Of a stretch of DNA of 64,000 nt, positions 44,256 through 53,579 are shown piece after piece. The notes under the pieces were generated by a model, which saw only the letters and a program-made list of their open reading frames with translations, made no database searches and was not told the origin of the DNA. Where the stretch lies: positions 22,077-86,076 of the forward strand of contig JBGFRR010000128.1 of NCBI GenBank assembly GCA_041695045.1. The letters run 5' to 3'. Both the position numbers and the translations under genes were made by a program. The stretch's first letter is position 1, and each line of letters starts with the position of its first letter. The stretch comes from JBGFRR01 sp041695045 (lineage in GTDB: Bacteria > Bacteroidota > Ignavibacteria > UBA10030).

Positions 44256-45368
44256 ATGAAGTTCAAAAAAGAATTCCTCCGGTCTCTTCCGAAAGTTCTC
44301 TTGCATGATCATCTGGACGGCGGCGTTCGTCCGGCAACGGTGGTCGAGTTAGCGAAGGAACATCGCTACACCAAACTCCCCACCACCGACCACGGCAAGC
44401 TGGCGGAGTGGTTTCACCGCGGCGCAACGCGGGGAAGCTTACCGCTGTTTCTTGAGGGGTTCGAGCACACCTGCGGCGTCATGCAAACCGAGGATGCCCT
44501 CGAACGCGTCGCTTACGAGATGATGGAAGACATGAACAACGATGGTGTCGTCTATGTGGAGACGCGCTTTGCGCCGGTGTTTCATACGTCGAAGGGACTG
44601 CATCTCGAGACGGTCATCAAGTCGGTGTTGAAAGGGCTTGAACGTGGCCGGAACGACTTCGGCGTTGAATACGGGCTGATCCTGTGTGCGATGCGACATA
44701 TGAAGCCTGCCGTTTCACAGGAGATTGCCGAACTGGCGGTCGATTTTCGAGACCATGGCGTCGTCGGCTTCGACCTTGCCGGTGAGGAGGGAGGCTATCC
44801 GCCGAAGAAGCATGTGGATGCCTTTCATTACATCCAGCGGGAGAACTTCAACATCACCATTCACGCGGGCGAGGCGTTCGGAAAGGAATCGATCTGGCAG
44901 GCCATCCAGTGGTGCGGCGCGCATCGCATCGGCCATGCAACGCGACTCGTTGAGGACATGAAAATCAAGAATGGGGAAGTGCTCAACATGGGCTTGCTTG
45001 CCCAGTACGTGTTAGATAAGCGCATCCCGCTCGAGGTGTGCATCACGAGCAACGTTCATACAGGAGCGGTGAAGAGTGTTGAGGAGCATCCGTTTGAAAT
45101 TTTCCACCGCTACAAGTTTCGCGTTACCCTCAACACGGACGACCGGCTCATGAGCAAGATCACGCTCACCGATGAGTATGCGACCGCGGCGGAGGTGTTC
45201 AAGCTCTCGCTCAACGACCTTGAGAAACTCACCATCAACGCCATGAAGAGTGCGTTTATCCCCTATAAAAAACGAATCAGAATCATTTACGATGTGCTGA
45301 AGCCCGGGTTTGCCAAAGCCCGGGAACAACTCGAACACAGGCGCGGAGAACATCGCGTCAGGAGGTAA
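44256..45368 (+). CDS. add: adenosine deaminase
   Basis: 370 residues. Zinc ligands His17 and His19 in LHDHLDGG, the catalytic Glu in ITIHAGEAFG, HRIGHATRL and NTDDRLMS with the Asp pair are in the right order for a TIM-barrel adenosine/AMP deaminase-type enzyme. The group with NTD(D/N)RLMS rather than NTDDP is the one typified by actinobacterial Add. It converts adenosine to inosine and ammonia. It follows hutH by 75 bases and may be co-transcribed; MBL hydrolase follows 3 bases after its stop. Confidence 0.9.
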   Translation: MKFKKEFLRSLPKVLLHDHLDGGVRPATVVELAKEHRYTKLPTTDHGKLAEWFHRGATRGSLPLFLEGFEHTCGVMQTEDALERVAYEMMEDMNNDGVVYVETRFAPVFHTSKGLHLETVIKSVLKGLERGRNDFGVEYGLILCAMRHMKPAVSQEIAELAVDFRDHGVVGFDLAGEEGGYPPKKHVDAFHYIQRENFNITIHAGEAFGKESIWQAIQWCGAHRIGHATRLVEDMKIKNGEVLNMGLLAQYVLDKRIPLEVCITSNVHTGAVKSVEEHPFEIFHRYKFRVTLNTDDRLMSKITLTDEYATAAEVFKLSLNDLEKLTINAMKSAFIPYKKRIRIIYDVLKPGFAKAREQLEHRRGEHRVRR

Positions 45369-45371
45369 ACC

Positions 45372-45998
45372 ATGCATCATCAACACATTCATTGGTTAGG
45401 GCATGCAACGTTCCGGATTGAGGACGGCGCCAAGCAGATCTATATCGACCCATGGAAGCTCCCACCCGATTCCCCCAAAGCGGACGTCATCCTCATCACC
45501 CATGCGCATTACGATCATTTCTCGCAGGAAGACATCGCCAAAGTTCGCAAGGAGAGCACGGTGTTTTTCGCCCCGAAGGACGTCGCGTATCAAATCGATG
45601 CAAACGTCATCGTCACCTCGCCAAACCAGATCTATACGGTCGGTGAGTTGAAGGTAAAAACCATCCATGCCTACAACATCGGCAAGCAATATCATCCGAA
45701 GCAGAACAACTGGGTCGGTTACGTGCTGACGCTCTCGACCGAACAAAAAATTTACCACGCCGGCGATACCGACTTCACGTCGGAGATGCGAACGGTGGTA
45801 ACGGATTTTGCGCTCCTGCCGTGCGGCGGAACCTACACGATGACGGCGAAGGAAGCGGCGGAAGCAGCGAACGTCTTCAAGCCGCGGGTAGTGATTCCGA
45901 TGCACTGGGGTGACATCGTCGGTACGCAAGCGGATGCTGAAGAAGTGAAAAAGCTTTTCAAAGGAGAGACCCTCATCAAACAGCCTGAGCGGTCGTGA
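45372..45998 (+). CDS. metallo-beta-lactamase-fold hydrolase
   Basis: 208 residues with the metal motif THAHYDHF (His44, His46, Asp48, His49), the later GDTDF and the closing PMHWGD. It begins with HWLGHATFRIEDGAKQIYID, typical of the UPF0173/UlaG-like group of cytoplasmic MBL hydrolases. The substrate is unknown. It is embedded between add and a lipoprotein gene, with 3-base and 4-base junctions. Confidence 0.85.
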   Translation: MHHQHIHWLGHATFRIEDGAKQIYIDPWKLPPDSPKADVILITHAHYDHFSQEDIAKVRKESTVFFAPKDVAYQIDANVIVTSPNQIYTVGELKVKTIHAYNIGKQYHPKQNNWVGYVLTLSTEQKIYHAGDTDFTSEMRTVVTDFALLPCGGTYTMTAKEAAEAANVFKPRVVIPMHWGDIVGTQADAEEVKKLFKGETLIKQPERS

Positions 45999-46519
45999 CA
46001 GTGGTGATGACACGGAGCATCTCGTTGCGTGTGGTTGTCGGCGGGATGTTCATAGCATTCGGCATAACGGGATGCGCACAGACGTATCCGTATCTGATCG
46101 TCACTGATGACTGCAACTGCACACACTATCGGTATCTCGACCGAAGCTCGAAGGTCGAGTATGTCCTCTCAGGCGACTACGCCGTCAATGCACGCGTTGT
46201 ATCTACCATTCGCATTACGCTCCGCAATCTGAGCAAGGACACGCTGAGCCTCAAACAAGGCCACATCCGAGGTTCCTCGCGCAACGTCCGTTATGAGAAC
46301 AACGGCCGCTACGTGCTGCTTCCGTTTGTTGATATTCTGCCGGGTGAAGAGTTTCAGATCACCCTTGCCGGTACGGACACGGAAACCGTCGCGGAACCGT
46401 GGTTCAAGATCGCCGGCGAGAGAGTTCGTGTGGAGATGAAGGGTCTTCTGCTGAAGGGGAAGATTCTGAATCCGATGGTCGTGGAGTTCATTCCAGTCAA
46501 TCCGAAACTTTCGTCGTAG
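45995..46519 (+). CDS. predicted lipoprotein of unknown function
   Basis: 174 residues from a GTG that forms a GTGA overlap with the preceding stop; an ATG at 46007 is an alternative. The signal LRVVVGGMFIAFGITGC ends in a lipobox Cys (Cys27 from the GTG). The mature part has a CNCTHYRYLDRSS segment and a beta-sandwich-like pattern (VVSTIRITLRNLSKDTLSLK, FVDILPGEEFQITLAG) typical of envelope carrier domains. No enzyme motif is seen and I do not recognise the family. Confidence 0.7.
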   Translation: MTVVMTRSISLRVVVGGMFIAFGITGCAQTYPYLIVTDDCNCTHYRYLDRSSKVEYVLSGDYAVNARVVSTIRITLRNLSKDTLSLKQGHIRGSSRNVRYENNGRYVLLPFVDILPGEEFQITLAGTDTETVAEPWFKIAGERVRVEMKGLLLKGKILNPMVVEFIPVNPKLSS

Positions 46520-46525
46520 CAAGCA

Positions 46526-46669
46526 ATGGCAACGATCACGATCTACCAGAAGCCGACGTGCACAACGTGCCGCTCCGTCTCTCGCATGTTGACGGAGGCG
46601 GGAGTCGATGTTGAAACGGTGAATTATTACATCGCGCGGCCGGCCGAACGCATCAAGGATTTTCTGTAG
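46526..46669 (+). pseudogene. truncated ArsC/Spx-type thioredoxin-fold gene
   Basis: 47 codons: MATITIYQKPTCTTCRSVSR, then MLTEAGVDVETVNYYIARPA. The CTTCR redox motif at Cys12-Cys15, the preceding beta strand and the following helix-strand order are those of ArsC/Spx-like reductases, which are ~115 residues. Here a TAG ends the frame right after the first third, and the 3' end of hflX on the other strand begins inside it (overlap 46653-46669). I read it as a gene cut off at a rearrangement junction. It starts 6 bases after the lipoprotein stop. Confidence 0.7.
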
Positions 46670-48005
46670 CCGCCTCCTCGTGGTGGACGAGGTTGACCAC
46701 GCGGGCACGGTCGCGCTTCGGCAGCCGGAGCCTCAAGAGCACGGCGTTGTCATCATAGCTCTTGTCCAACACTTCCCCCACCGTGTGCAGATGCGCGATG
46801 AGCCGCTGACGGTGTTGCGACACACGGAATTGTTCCTCCACGAACTCCTCTTCCAGTAATGCCACGACGTGCTCTTTCAAACCGGAGAGGTTGATTCCTC
46901 TCGATGCACTGATGAAGACCGACCGCGGATGCTGCACCGCAAGCGCCGCGAGGATGCTGCGGTCTGCTAATCGGTCGATCTTGTTGAAGACCATCAGCGT
47001 GGGCTTCTCGTAAGCCCCCAACTCTTCGAGTGTCGCTTTCACGATGTTGACCTGTTCCTCGAAATGCGGAGCGGAGACATCAACAACGTGCAGCAGCAGG
47101 TCGGCTTCGGTTGTTTCCTCTAACGTGCTCTTGAACGACGCCACGAGGTGGGGCGGGAGTTTTCGGATGAACCCGACGGTGTCAGTCATCAAAATGTGCA
47201 GGCCGGAACCCAGGTGAACGAGCCGCGTGGTCGGATCGAGTGTTGCAAAGAGCCGGTTTTCGACGAACACGTCGGAGCCCGAAAGCACGTTGAGCAGTGT
47301 GGACTTGCCGACGTTCGTGTAGCCGACGAGCGCCGCGCGGGTGTGCTTACTCCGCCCCTTGCGCTGCGTAACGCGTTGGCGTGCGATACGCTCGAGCTTC
47401 TCTTTCAGATGGCTGATGCGTGTCTTGATCAAGCGGCGGTCGGTTTCGATCTGCGTTTCGCCCGGCCCCTTTGTGCCGATGCCGCCGTATTGCTTCGAGA
47501 GGTGCGTCCACTGGCGTGTTAAGCGCGGGAGCAAGTACTGAAGCTGTGCCAGCTCGACCTGCGTCTTGGCTTCATTGGTTTTTGCGCGGTTCGCAAAGAT
47601 GGCGAGGATGAGCGCGCTGCGGTCGAGCACTTTACATTGTACCTCGCGCTCGATGTTGCGAACCTGCACGGCGCTCAGGTCGTCGTCGAAGATGACCAGC
47701 GGAATCTCCTGCTCGGCAACGAGCGTCTTCAGCTCTTCCACTTTCCCTTTGCCGATGAACGTGGACGGTTCGATCCGGTCCCGGTCTTGCGTTATCCGTG
47801 CAACGACCTCGGCTCCTGCGGTGTCGGCAAGGAGCGCGAGTTCGTCCAGGTATTCAACCGTCTGCCGACGACTGCTCAGCCGTGCCTGTACGCCTGCCTG
47901 GCTGGCAGGCAGGCCGGAGGGCCCCGACTTGTCGGGGGCACGCAGGCGTGTCGAGACCCCGATGATAACGCAGCGTTCTTTTTTCGATTGGCTCAGTTCA
48001 ATCAT
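46653..48005 (-). CDS. hflX: GTPase HflX
   Basis: 450 residues. N-terminal HflX domain (DTAGAEVVARITQDRDRIEP), the linker GPGETQIETDRRLIKTRI, and the G domain with VGYTNVGKSTLLNVL, DTVGFIRKLPPHLV and VFNKIDR. It is a ribosome-associated GTPase that splits stalled ribosomes after heat stress. Residues ~19-39 (RLRAPDKSGPSGLPASQAGV) are an insertion encoded by a 60-base palindromic element. Its last codons come from the truncated ArsC-like gene on the other strand, so its C-terminus may also have been altered. Confidence 0.93.
   Translation of the reverse strand: MIELSQSKKERCVIIGVSTRLRAPDKSGPSGLPASQAGVQARLSSRRQTVEYLDELALLADTAGAEVVARITQDRDRIEPSTFIGKGKVEELKTLVAEQEIPLVIFDDDLSAVQVRNIEREVQCKVLDRSALILAIFANRAKTNEAKTQVELAQLQYLLPRLTRQWTHLSKQYGGIGTKGPGETQIETDRRLIKTRISHLKEKLERIARQRVTQRKGRSKHTRAALVGYTNVGKSTLLNVLSGSDVFVENRLFATLDPTTRLVHLGSGLHILMTDTVGFIRKLPPHLVASFKSTLEETTEADLLLHVVDVSAPHFEEQVNIVKATLEELGAYEKPTLMVFNKIDRLADRSILAALAVQHPRSVFISASRGINLSGLKEHVVALLEEEFVEEQFRVSQHRQRLIAHLHTVGEVLDKSYDDNAVLLRLRLPKRDRARVVNLVHHEEAATENP
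47890..47949. repeat. 60-base palindromic element inside hflX
   Basis: Bounded by ACGCCTGC (47890-47897) and GCAGGCGT (47942-47949), exact reverse complements. Inside are CCTGCCTGGCTGGCAGGCAGG and CCCCGAC TT GTCGGGG hairpins. Sixty bases equals 20 codons, so the hflX frame is kept. The same CGCCTGCCTG words occur in the element at 60829-60867. Confidence 0.75.
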
Positions 48006-48008
48006 GAT

Positions 48009-50183
48009 TCACGTTCCAGTTTGCGGAAGGGTCGCAAGTTCCTTCTTACTGTTGCGCGCAATCAGCATTTCCGCAATAGCAAGGAACAACGCGGCAAGGA
48101 GAAAATGTTTCCACAGTTCCGTCCCGAAGCGCGCCTGCACCACGCGCTCCCGCAGTGCCGCCGCTGACGCCGGATGAAGCTGCGACGCTTCGATGCCGAG
48201 TCGATCAAACAGCCTGTTGACGTCCTCTTCACGTGCCGGGATGGTCCTGGACTCTGCCGGATGTATGTTGACCGGCGCAATGTGCACGGTGTCCATTCCC
48301 TGCTTGAAGACGTAGAAGCCCGGGCTCTCCGTTCCCAGTAACCGCACTCGTCGTTCCGAGCCGGTCAATGTCGGCTGCAGCATCGTCTCGATTGCCTCAG
48401 GCGATCGAACGATCCATCCGCCGCTTCCGCTTCGACTGCGGACGACCACTTCATCCCCAATCCGATGTTCCTGGAGTTGTGTCCCCTGCTGGCCAGCGTA
48501 GGAGACGGATCGATGCACGAGGGGCACAAACAATCCCTTGAGTGGAAAGTTCGACCAATCTGTTGTGGCCGAGATTGCATATAACAACACGCGGCCGCTC
48601 TCGACGGGTTGGTCAAGCAAGAATGGCGCGCCGTTCGAGAGTCTCATCACTGGGACTCCGCCGGGGGGGGCGGCATACCGACCTGCTGCGGTGATAACCG
48701 GTGATTCAAGCATCCGCTGTGTTGACGTACGACCGCGAGGAGGCTGTGCGGGTTCCTCAAACATCCCGTGAAACAGGGGATGGCGCAAATCGACCTTATC
48801 GATCTCGAAGTGGGCGACAACATCTTCAGGCGGAACAGGTTGCCCTGTGCGTTCGATGGCTGTGAGCGAGGCAAGGTTCAGCGGGGCGGAGAAAGAATTC
48901 CGGAATGACTCCGGCTGTGTGCGGGAGCCGGGAAAGACGATCAGCCCGCCACCGTTACGGACAAACGCGTTGAGGCGGTCCGACTGTGTCGTGGTCAGTG
49001 AACCGGGGTTTGAGAAGAGGATGACGTCGGCGTCAGCCATGTCGTTCGCCGAAAGCCGTTCGGGAAGAACCTCACGCACCTGCAATGCCGTCTGGTTGTT
49101 GGCCGAGCGCGTTTCGAGCGCGAGTCGGAGATATCGAAGGTCGGACGGCGTGCCGACGAGAAGCACGCGGATGCGTTCGGGAATGCGCAGCGTAACGTAC
49201 CGGCGGTTGTCGAATTCGAGGTCATCCGGCTCAAGTTCGACGATGCCCGTCAGCCAGCCCGGTGAGCGTGGGAGGACGGTGAACTCGACCTCGGCTGTGG
49301 AGCCTGCCTGGATATCGACGGTCCGCTGTGCTGTGCGCGCACCGTTGATGAAAAGTCCGACAACGTGGTTGCGAACCGCCTCGCCGCTTTCATTGCGAAT
49401 CGTTGCCTGCACAATCACCTGTTTGCCGACCTCTAGAATCGTGTTGGGAATTCTGACCGTATCGATTCCAAGATTATGGAGCCGCCGAGCTCCAAGCCGA
49501 ACCGGAAAGATGCGAACGGTCTCATGGAAAAGCTGTTCCTGAGCGGCGGAGGATGGTTCAATGATTCCGCGCTGAAAATCGGATATGAGATAGACCTCCT
49601 TGTTGAGGTGCGTTGAAGCTCCGAGAAGGTTCGCCGTAGCACGAAGGGCATCTTCGAGCGGAACGGTTCGGTACGATGGTTTGATCTCGTTGATCGCTGA
49701 GCGAAGCTGAAGGATGCTGCGAAACGGGCGCGGCGGTTCCTCCATTCCGTACGACGCAGCGTTCGAGAGGCGAAGGAGATATGCTTCGTCGCCGTCGTTG
49801 AGGACATCGCTCATGTCGAGTGCGGCTTGCTTTGCCTGTTGGAGGAGCTCGCCGTGCGAGTCGAGCGCCGTCATGCTGTAGGAATCATCGATAATAATGA
49901 CGGCAGTTGTGCGGGCGCGCTCACCGACGGCACCTGCCAGCGGCCCTTCGAGCGTTGGTCGCGCAAACGCCATGACAAGCGCGACGACGAGAAGCGTTCG
50001 CAAAAGCAAGAGCAGCCATTGCCGGATTTTAATCCGGCGGATGCGCGTTTTCTGCAGTTCCTTCAAGAACGTCAGCGTGCTGAACTCGACCGTGCGCAGC
50101 TTGCGAAGGTTGAGAAGATGCAGGACGATGGGAATTGCGGCGGCGAGAAGACCGATAAGAACTGCAGGGTTTAAGAACGTCAT
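48009..50183 (-). CDS. BatA-like membrane protein with VWA domain
   Basis: 724 residues from the ATG at 50183 (a GTG six codons upstream at 50201 is possible). It starts with the BatA N-terminal membrane segment and motif (NPAVLIGLLAAAIPIVLHLL, LRTVEFSTLTFLKEL), a second membrane helix (WLLLLLRTLLVVALVMAFAR), then a von Willebrand A domain with the DxSxS metal site (VIIIDDSYSMTALD). A glutamine-amidotransferase-like domain (FVRNGGGLIVFPGSR) follows and the C-terminus has another membrane helix. Family members are anchored in the inner membrane and often lie near MoxR genes; none is here. Function unclear. Confidence 0.85.
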   Translation of the reverse strand: MTFLNPAVLIGLLAAAIPIVLHLLNLRKLRTVEFSTLTFLKELQKTRIRRIKIRQWLLLLLRTLLVVALVMAFARPTLEGPLAGAVGERARTTAVIIIDDSYSMTALDSHGELLQQAKQAALDMSDVLNDGDEAYLLRLSNAASYGMEEPPRPFRSILQLRSAINEIKPSYRTVPLEDALRATANLLGASTHLNKEVYLISDFQRGIIEPSSAAQEQLFHETVRIFPVRLGARRLHNLGIDTVRIPNTILEVGKQVIVQATIRNESGEAVRNHVVGLFINGARTAQRTVDIQAGSTAEVEFTVLPRSPGWLTGIVELEPDDLEFDNRRYVTLRIPERIRVLLVGTPSDLRYLRLALETRSANNQTALQVREVLPERLSANDMADADVILFSNPGSLTTTQSDRLNAFVRNGGGLIVFPGSRTQPESFRNSFSAPLNLASLTAIERTGQPVPPEDVVAHFEIDKVDLRHPLFHGMFEEPAQPPRGRTSTQRMLESPVITAAGRYAAPPGGVPVMRLSNGAPFLLDQPVESGRVLLYAISATTDWSNFPLKGLFVPLVHRSVSYAGQQGTQLQEHRIGDEVVVRSRSGSGGWIVRSPEAIETMLQPTLTGSERRVRLLGTESPGFYVFKQGMDTVHIAPVNIHPAESRTIPAREEDVNRLFDRLGIEASQLHPASAAALRERVVQARFGTELWKHFLLAALFLAIAEMLIARNSKKELATLPQTGT

Positions 50184-50321
50184 ACCGGGAAGCCCGATCA
50201 CACCTCGTTGTTGTGAACAACATAAGCCGAAGATGCGGGAAATGCAAGCAAAGCTGATTCAGCGGAGACGATGGTCGGCAGATTGCAATTCCATTCATTA
50301 TTCGGTACTTTTTCGGCCGAG

Positions 50322-53081
50322 ATGAAAACGTGTGGTATCTATATCGTTGCTGTGGTGGTGGTCGCGACATCGTTGGCTGGAGCGCAGGCTACCGACGGAA
50401 TCCGCCGTGTCTGTGTCATCCAGCCGCAGTATTCCCATGAACCGCAACGGGTACCGAGCTTTGTCCCCTTCCGTCCGTTGAAACGGCCAAAGGTTGCGCT
50501 CGTCCTCAGCGGCGGCGGGTCGAGAGGAATATCCGCTATCGGTGTGCTGAAGGTTCTCGAAGAAGCCGATATCCCCATCGACCTCATCGTGGGCACAAGC
50601 ATGGGAAGCATCATCGGCGGGCTCTACGCCGCGGGGTATTCTACGCACCAGTTGAAGGCCATGGTCGACACAACACGGTGGGATATCATTCTGAGTTTCA
50701 ACGACGAAGCACGCCGGCGGGATCTGTTTCTCGACCAGAAATTAGCGGAGGATCGAAGCATCCTTGTTGTGCGCTTCGACCGCTTCGCCCCCATCATCCC
50801 CAGTGCCTACTCAACCGGCCAGACACTTCTGAATTATCTGAACATCCTCACCCTGCAAGGCATTTATCATCCCAACCCGACGTTCGACGACCTTCGCATT
50901 CCGTTCCGGGCGGTAGCCACCGACCTTGTCTCCGGCCAGCGCGTGGTGATGGACCGCGGCGACCTTGCGCTTGCCATGCGAGCAAGCATCACCGTGCCGC
51001 TGCTGTTTTCTCCCATCACACAGGATAGTATGCTGCTCGTCGATGGCGGTCTTGTCTCGAACATCCCCGCGGAAACCGCCCGTGAGTTGGGTGCCGACAT
51101 CGTCATCGCCGTCGATGCGTCCAGCCCGCTCAGACCTGCCGATAAGCTGAACGCCGTTTGGGAAATTGCAGACCAGATCATGGGCGTTGTGCTGCAAGGG
51201 AAACGTGCCGAGGATTTGCGCAAAGCGGATGTGGTAATTACGCCCCCTCTCGAGAATCATCTCAGCACCGATTTCACAAGACTGGACTGGATCGTTGAAC
51301 AGGGAGAGCATGCGGCGCGAGAGCACGTCGGCACCGTTCAACGCTTGCTGCACCACAGAAAGCGAGAGAATGTGTTGACAACGAGCGATCCAACGCCGTA
51401 TCATCATCCTCGCGTCGATTACGACGCGGCGGTCTTAGGTTCGGAGTGGTCGGAGCGAGTGTATGAGTTTGCGCGCGCGGCTGCTCTGTCTCCCGCCGAC
51501 GCGCAGTTGTTCGTCAACGAGATGTATGAGAGCGGCGATTTTGTGGAGGTGACGATGGATGCGACAGAATATCGGGATCGGACAGTATTGCAGCTTCATG
51601 CCCGCCCGACGCCGCAGTTGCGGTCGTTGAAGATTGAAGGGACGAACGTTGTTCCCGAGGATACGATCCGCGCTGCATTCGTACAGTTCGTCGGAAGGCG
51701 GTTGAATATTTACCGGACGCAGCGCACGTTCGAAGGTCTTCTGAGCGTGTATCGCGACCGAGGCTACTCGCTTGCTCGCATACGAAGCGTTGAGTTTGAT
51801 TCGGCCACGGGCACAGGCACAGTGGTGATTGATGAGGGGATTGTGCATCGGAGGGATATCCGTGGCACGCAGAAGACGAAGGACTACGTCATCTGGCGTG
51901 AACTGCCGTGGCGCCAGGGGGATGTTTTCGAAGTGTCGAAGGTAGTGCACGGTATTGCCAATCTCCACAGCACAAACCTCTTTGAGCGCGTTTCCATCAG
52001 TGTCGCACAAGAGGGGGAAGAGGGTGAGCGGCAGATCGTGATCATCGACGTGAAGGAGCGGAGCACGGAGCTCATTCGCTTCGGTTTGCGCGTGGACAAT
52101 GAACGGAATGTCCAGCCCTCGATCGATGTGCGGGATGAGAACTTTCTCGGGATTGGAATGGAGTTGGGGGGAAGAATCTATGGCGGTCAGCGGAACCGCG
52201 GGCTGATGGGGCAGTTCAAGGCGCGGCGGATTTTCGACACGTACCTGACGTTCGATTTCAAGGGGTACTACGCCTGGAAGGATGTCAACGTATTCGCGGA
52301 TGAACACATCCCCGACCCGGCGCGATGGAACCGCGTGCGGGTTGGCGAGTACCGCGAACTTCGGTATGGTGGCTCGGCGGCATTCGGCACTCAGTTGGAA
52401 CGCCTCGGCGTTGTGACGGTGGAAGTTCGGTCGGAAACGCATCGATTGTGGAGCATTGCCGAGCGGCCGATGGAAACGGAGCGCTTCCGGTTTGCGGCTA
52501 TCCGCTTTGGCACGCAGTTAGACTCGCAGGACCGGTTTCCGTTTCCGCGAGAAGGCGTGTCGGTCAATTTCTTTTATGAGTCGGCCATCGTTCGCTTGAA
52601 GGAGAATGTAGGGTTTACGAAACTCTTTCTCAGTTATGAGAGTTCCTCAACATATTTCGGCAGACACACGGTGCGTCCGCGTGTCGTCTTCGGGTTTGCC
52701 GATGAAACGGCTCCCGTTACCGAGCAGTTCAGTCTCGGCGGTCAGGAGAGCTTTCACGGACTGCGTGAAGACGATGCGCGCGGCCGGCAGTTGTTCGTTG
52801 CGAGTGTAGAATATCGCTACGAGCTTCCGTTCAAAATTTTCTTCGGTACATATTTTAAGAGCCGGTATGATTTCGGGTCGATTTGGGCAGTGCCTGAGCA
52901 GATCAAACTGAGCGCACTGCGTCATGGCATCGGTGTCGGCCTGGCGTTTGATACGCCCGTCGGCCCAGCAGAGTTCAGCGTGGGGAAAAGTTTCTTCTTC
53001 CGCCGGGATTTACTCGACCGGCCGTTAAGCCTCGGGCCAACGGTGGTTGCGTTCAGCATCGGATATCCGGTCACATTCTAA
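50322..53081 (+). CDS. patatin-Omp85 fusion (type Vd-like)
   Basis: 919 residues. Signal peptide (IYIVAVVVVATSLAGAQA), then a patatin phospholipase domain with the oxyanion loop GGGSRG (64-69), nucleophile Ser93 in GTSMG and catalytic Asp241 in DGG. Next come POTRA-like units (LRSLKIEGTNVVPEDTIRAA, IRGTQKTKDYVIWRELPW) and a C-terminal 16-strand-type barrel ending in FSIGYPVTF. The design matches PlpD-type autotransporters, where the barrel exports its own patatin to the surface, but with a longer barrel/POTRA portion. The ATG at 50322 gives the best signal peptide. Likely a surface or periplasm-facing lipase. Confidence 0.9.
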   Translation: MKTCGIYIVAVVVVATSLAGAQATDGIRRVCVIQPQYSHEPQRVPSFVPFRPLKRPKVALVLSGGGSRGISAIGVLKVLEEADIPIDLIVGTSMGSIIGGLYAAGYSTHQLKAMVDTTRWDIILSFNDEARRRDLFLDQKLAEDRSILVVRFDRFAPIIPSAYSTGQTLLNYLNILTLQGIYHPNPTFDDLRIPFRAVATDLVSGQRVVMDRGDLALAMRASITVPLLFSPITQDSMLLVDGGLVSNIPAETARELGADIVIAVDASSPLRPADKLNAVWEIADQIMGVVLQGKRAEDLRKADVVITPPLENHLSTDFTRLDWIVEQGEHAAREHVGTVQRLLHHRKRENVLTTSDPTPYHHPRVDYDAAVLGSEWSERVYEFARAAALSPADAQLFVNEMYESGDFVEVTMDATEYRDRTVLQLHARPTPQLRSLKIEGTNVVPEDTIRAAFVQFVGRRLNIYRTQRTFEGLLSVYRDRGYSLARIRSVEFDSATGTGTVVIDEGIVHRRDIRGTQKTKDYVIWRELPWRQGDVFEVSKVVHGIANLHSTNLFERVSISVAQEGEEGERQIVIIDVKERSTELIRFGLRVDNERNVQPSIDVRDENFLGIGMELGGRIYGGQRNRGLMGQFKARRIFDTYLTFDFKGYYAWKDVNVFADEHIPDPARWNRVRVGEYRELRYGGSAAFGTQLERLGVVTVEVRSETHRLWSIAERPMETERFRFAAIRFGTQLDSQDRFPFPREGVSVNFFYESAIVRLKENVGFTKLFLSYESSSTYFGRHTVRPRVVFGFADETAPVTEQFSLGGQESFHGLREDDARGRQLFVASVEYRYELPFKIFFGTYFKSRYDFGSIWAVPEQIKLSALRHGIGVGLAFDTPVGPAEFSVGKSFFFRRDLLDRPLSLGPTVVAFSIGYPVTF

Positions 53082-53169
53082 GACAGGAAAGCAATCGGCT
53101 CTGCATTTTTCTTCTCTCAATCTCTTGTTCTATTTGGGCCGTCTTTCACTCATTACCAACAATCAATCT

Positions 53170-53433
53170 ATGACAACCAAACCACCACCAGCTGTTGCTG
53201 AATTCCCACTCGACTCCCTCGAAAAACTCGCCTATGGGACCGTTTCCGATGTTGAGACTGTTGAGCCCAACGACCGCAACCGCTTAGGCTACTGCATCTG
53301 GGCATGGCTGAAGGAACGCAGCGGGACGCTCGACGAGGCTATCCTGAACTCCGGTTCACGCACGAAGCTTCCTTTGAAGGAAATCGCCGAGCTCGTCCGG
53401 AGGCGTCTGCAGGAAAACGGTGTTGCCGTATAA
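53170..53433 (+). CDS. 87-residue protein of unknown function
   Basis: The ATG at 53170 opens MTTKPPPAVAEFPLDSLEKL, then YCIWAWLKERSGTLDEAILN and KEIAELVRRRLQENGVAV. The predicted content is mostly helical, with no signal peptide. I do not recognise it. Coding is supported by GC-rich third positions and a frame open from start to stop. A 146-base gap follows before the folA stop; it contains a 50-codon open frame from 53446 that looks like nothing known. Confidence 0.5.
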   Translation: MTTKPPPAVAEFPLDSLEKLAYGTVSDVETVEPNDRNRLGYCIWAWLKERSGTLDEAILNSGSRTKLPLKEIAELVRRRLQENGVAV

Positions 53434-53579
53434 CGCCGTTCTCGCATGGACTTCGACCTCAACGCGCAGCTGCTCTCGTTCATTCCGCCCCGCCTCCAGC
53501 GGGGTTGCTATCGCCGCCCACGGTGTTCTGCCGATCTTTATTTCGCTCACCGACTGGATGGCCAAGGCGCATCGCTATC

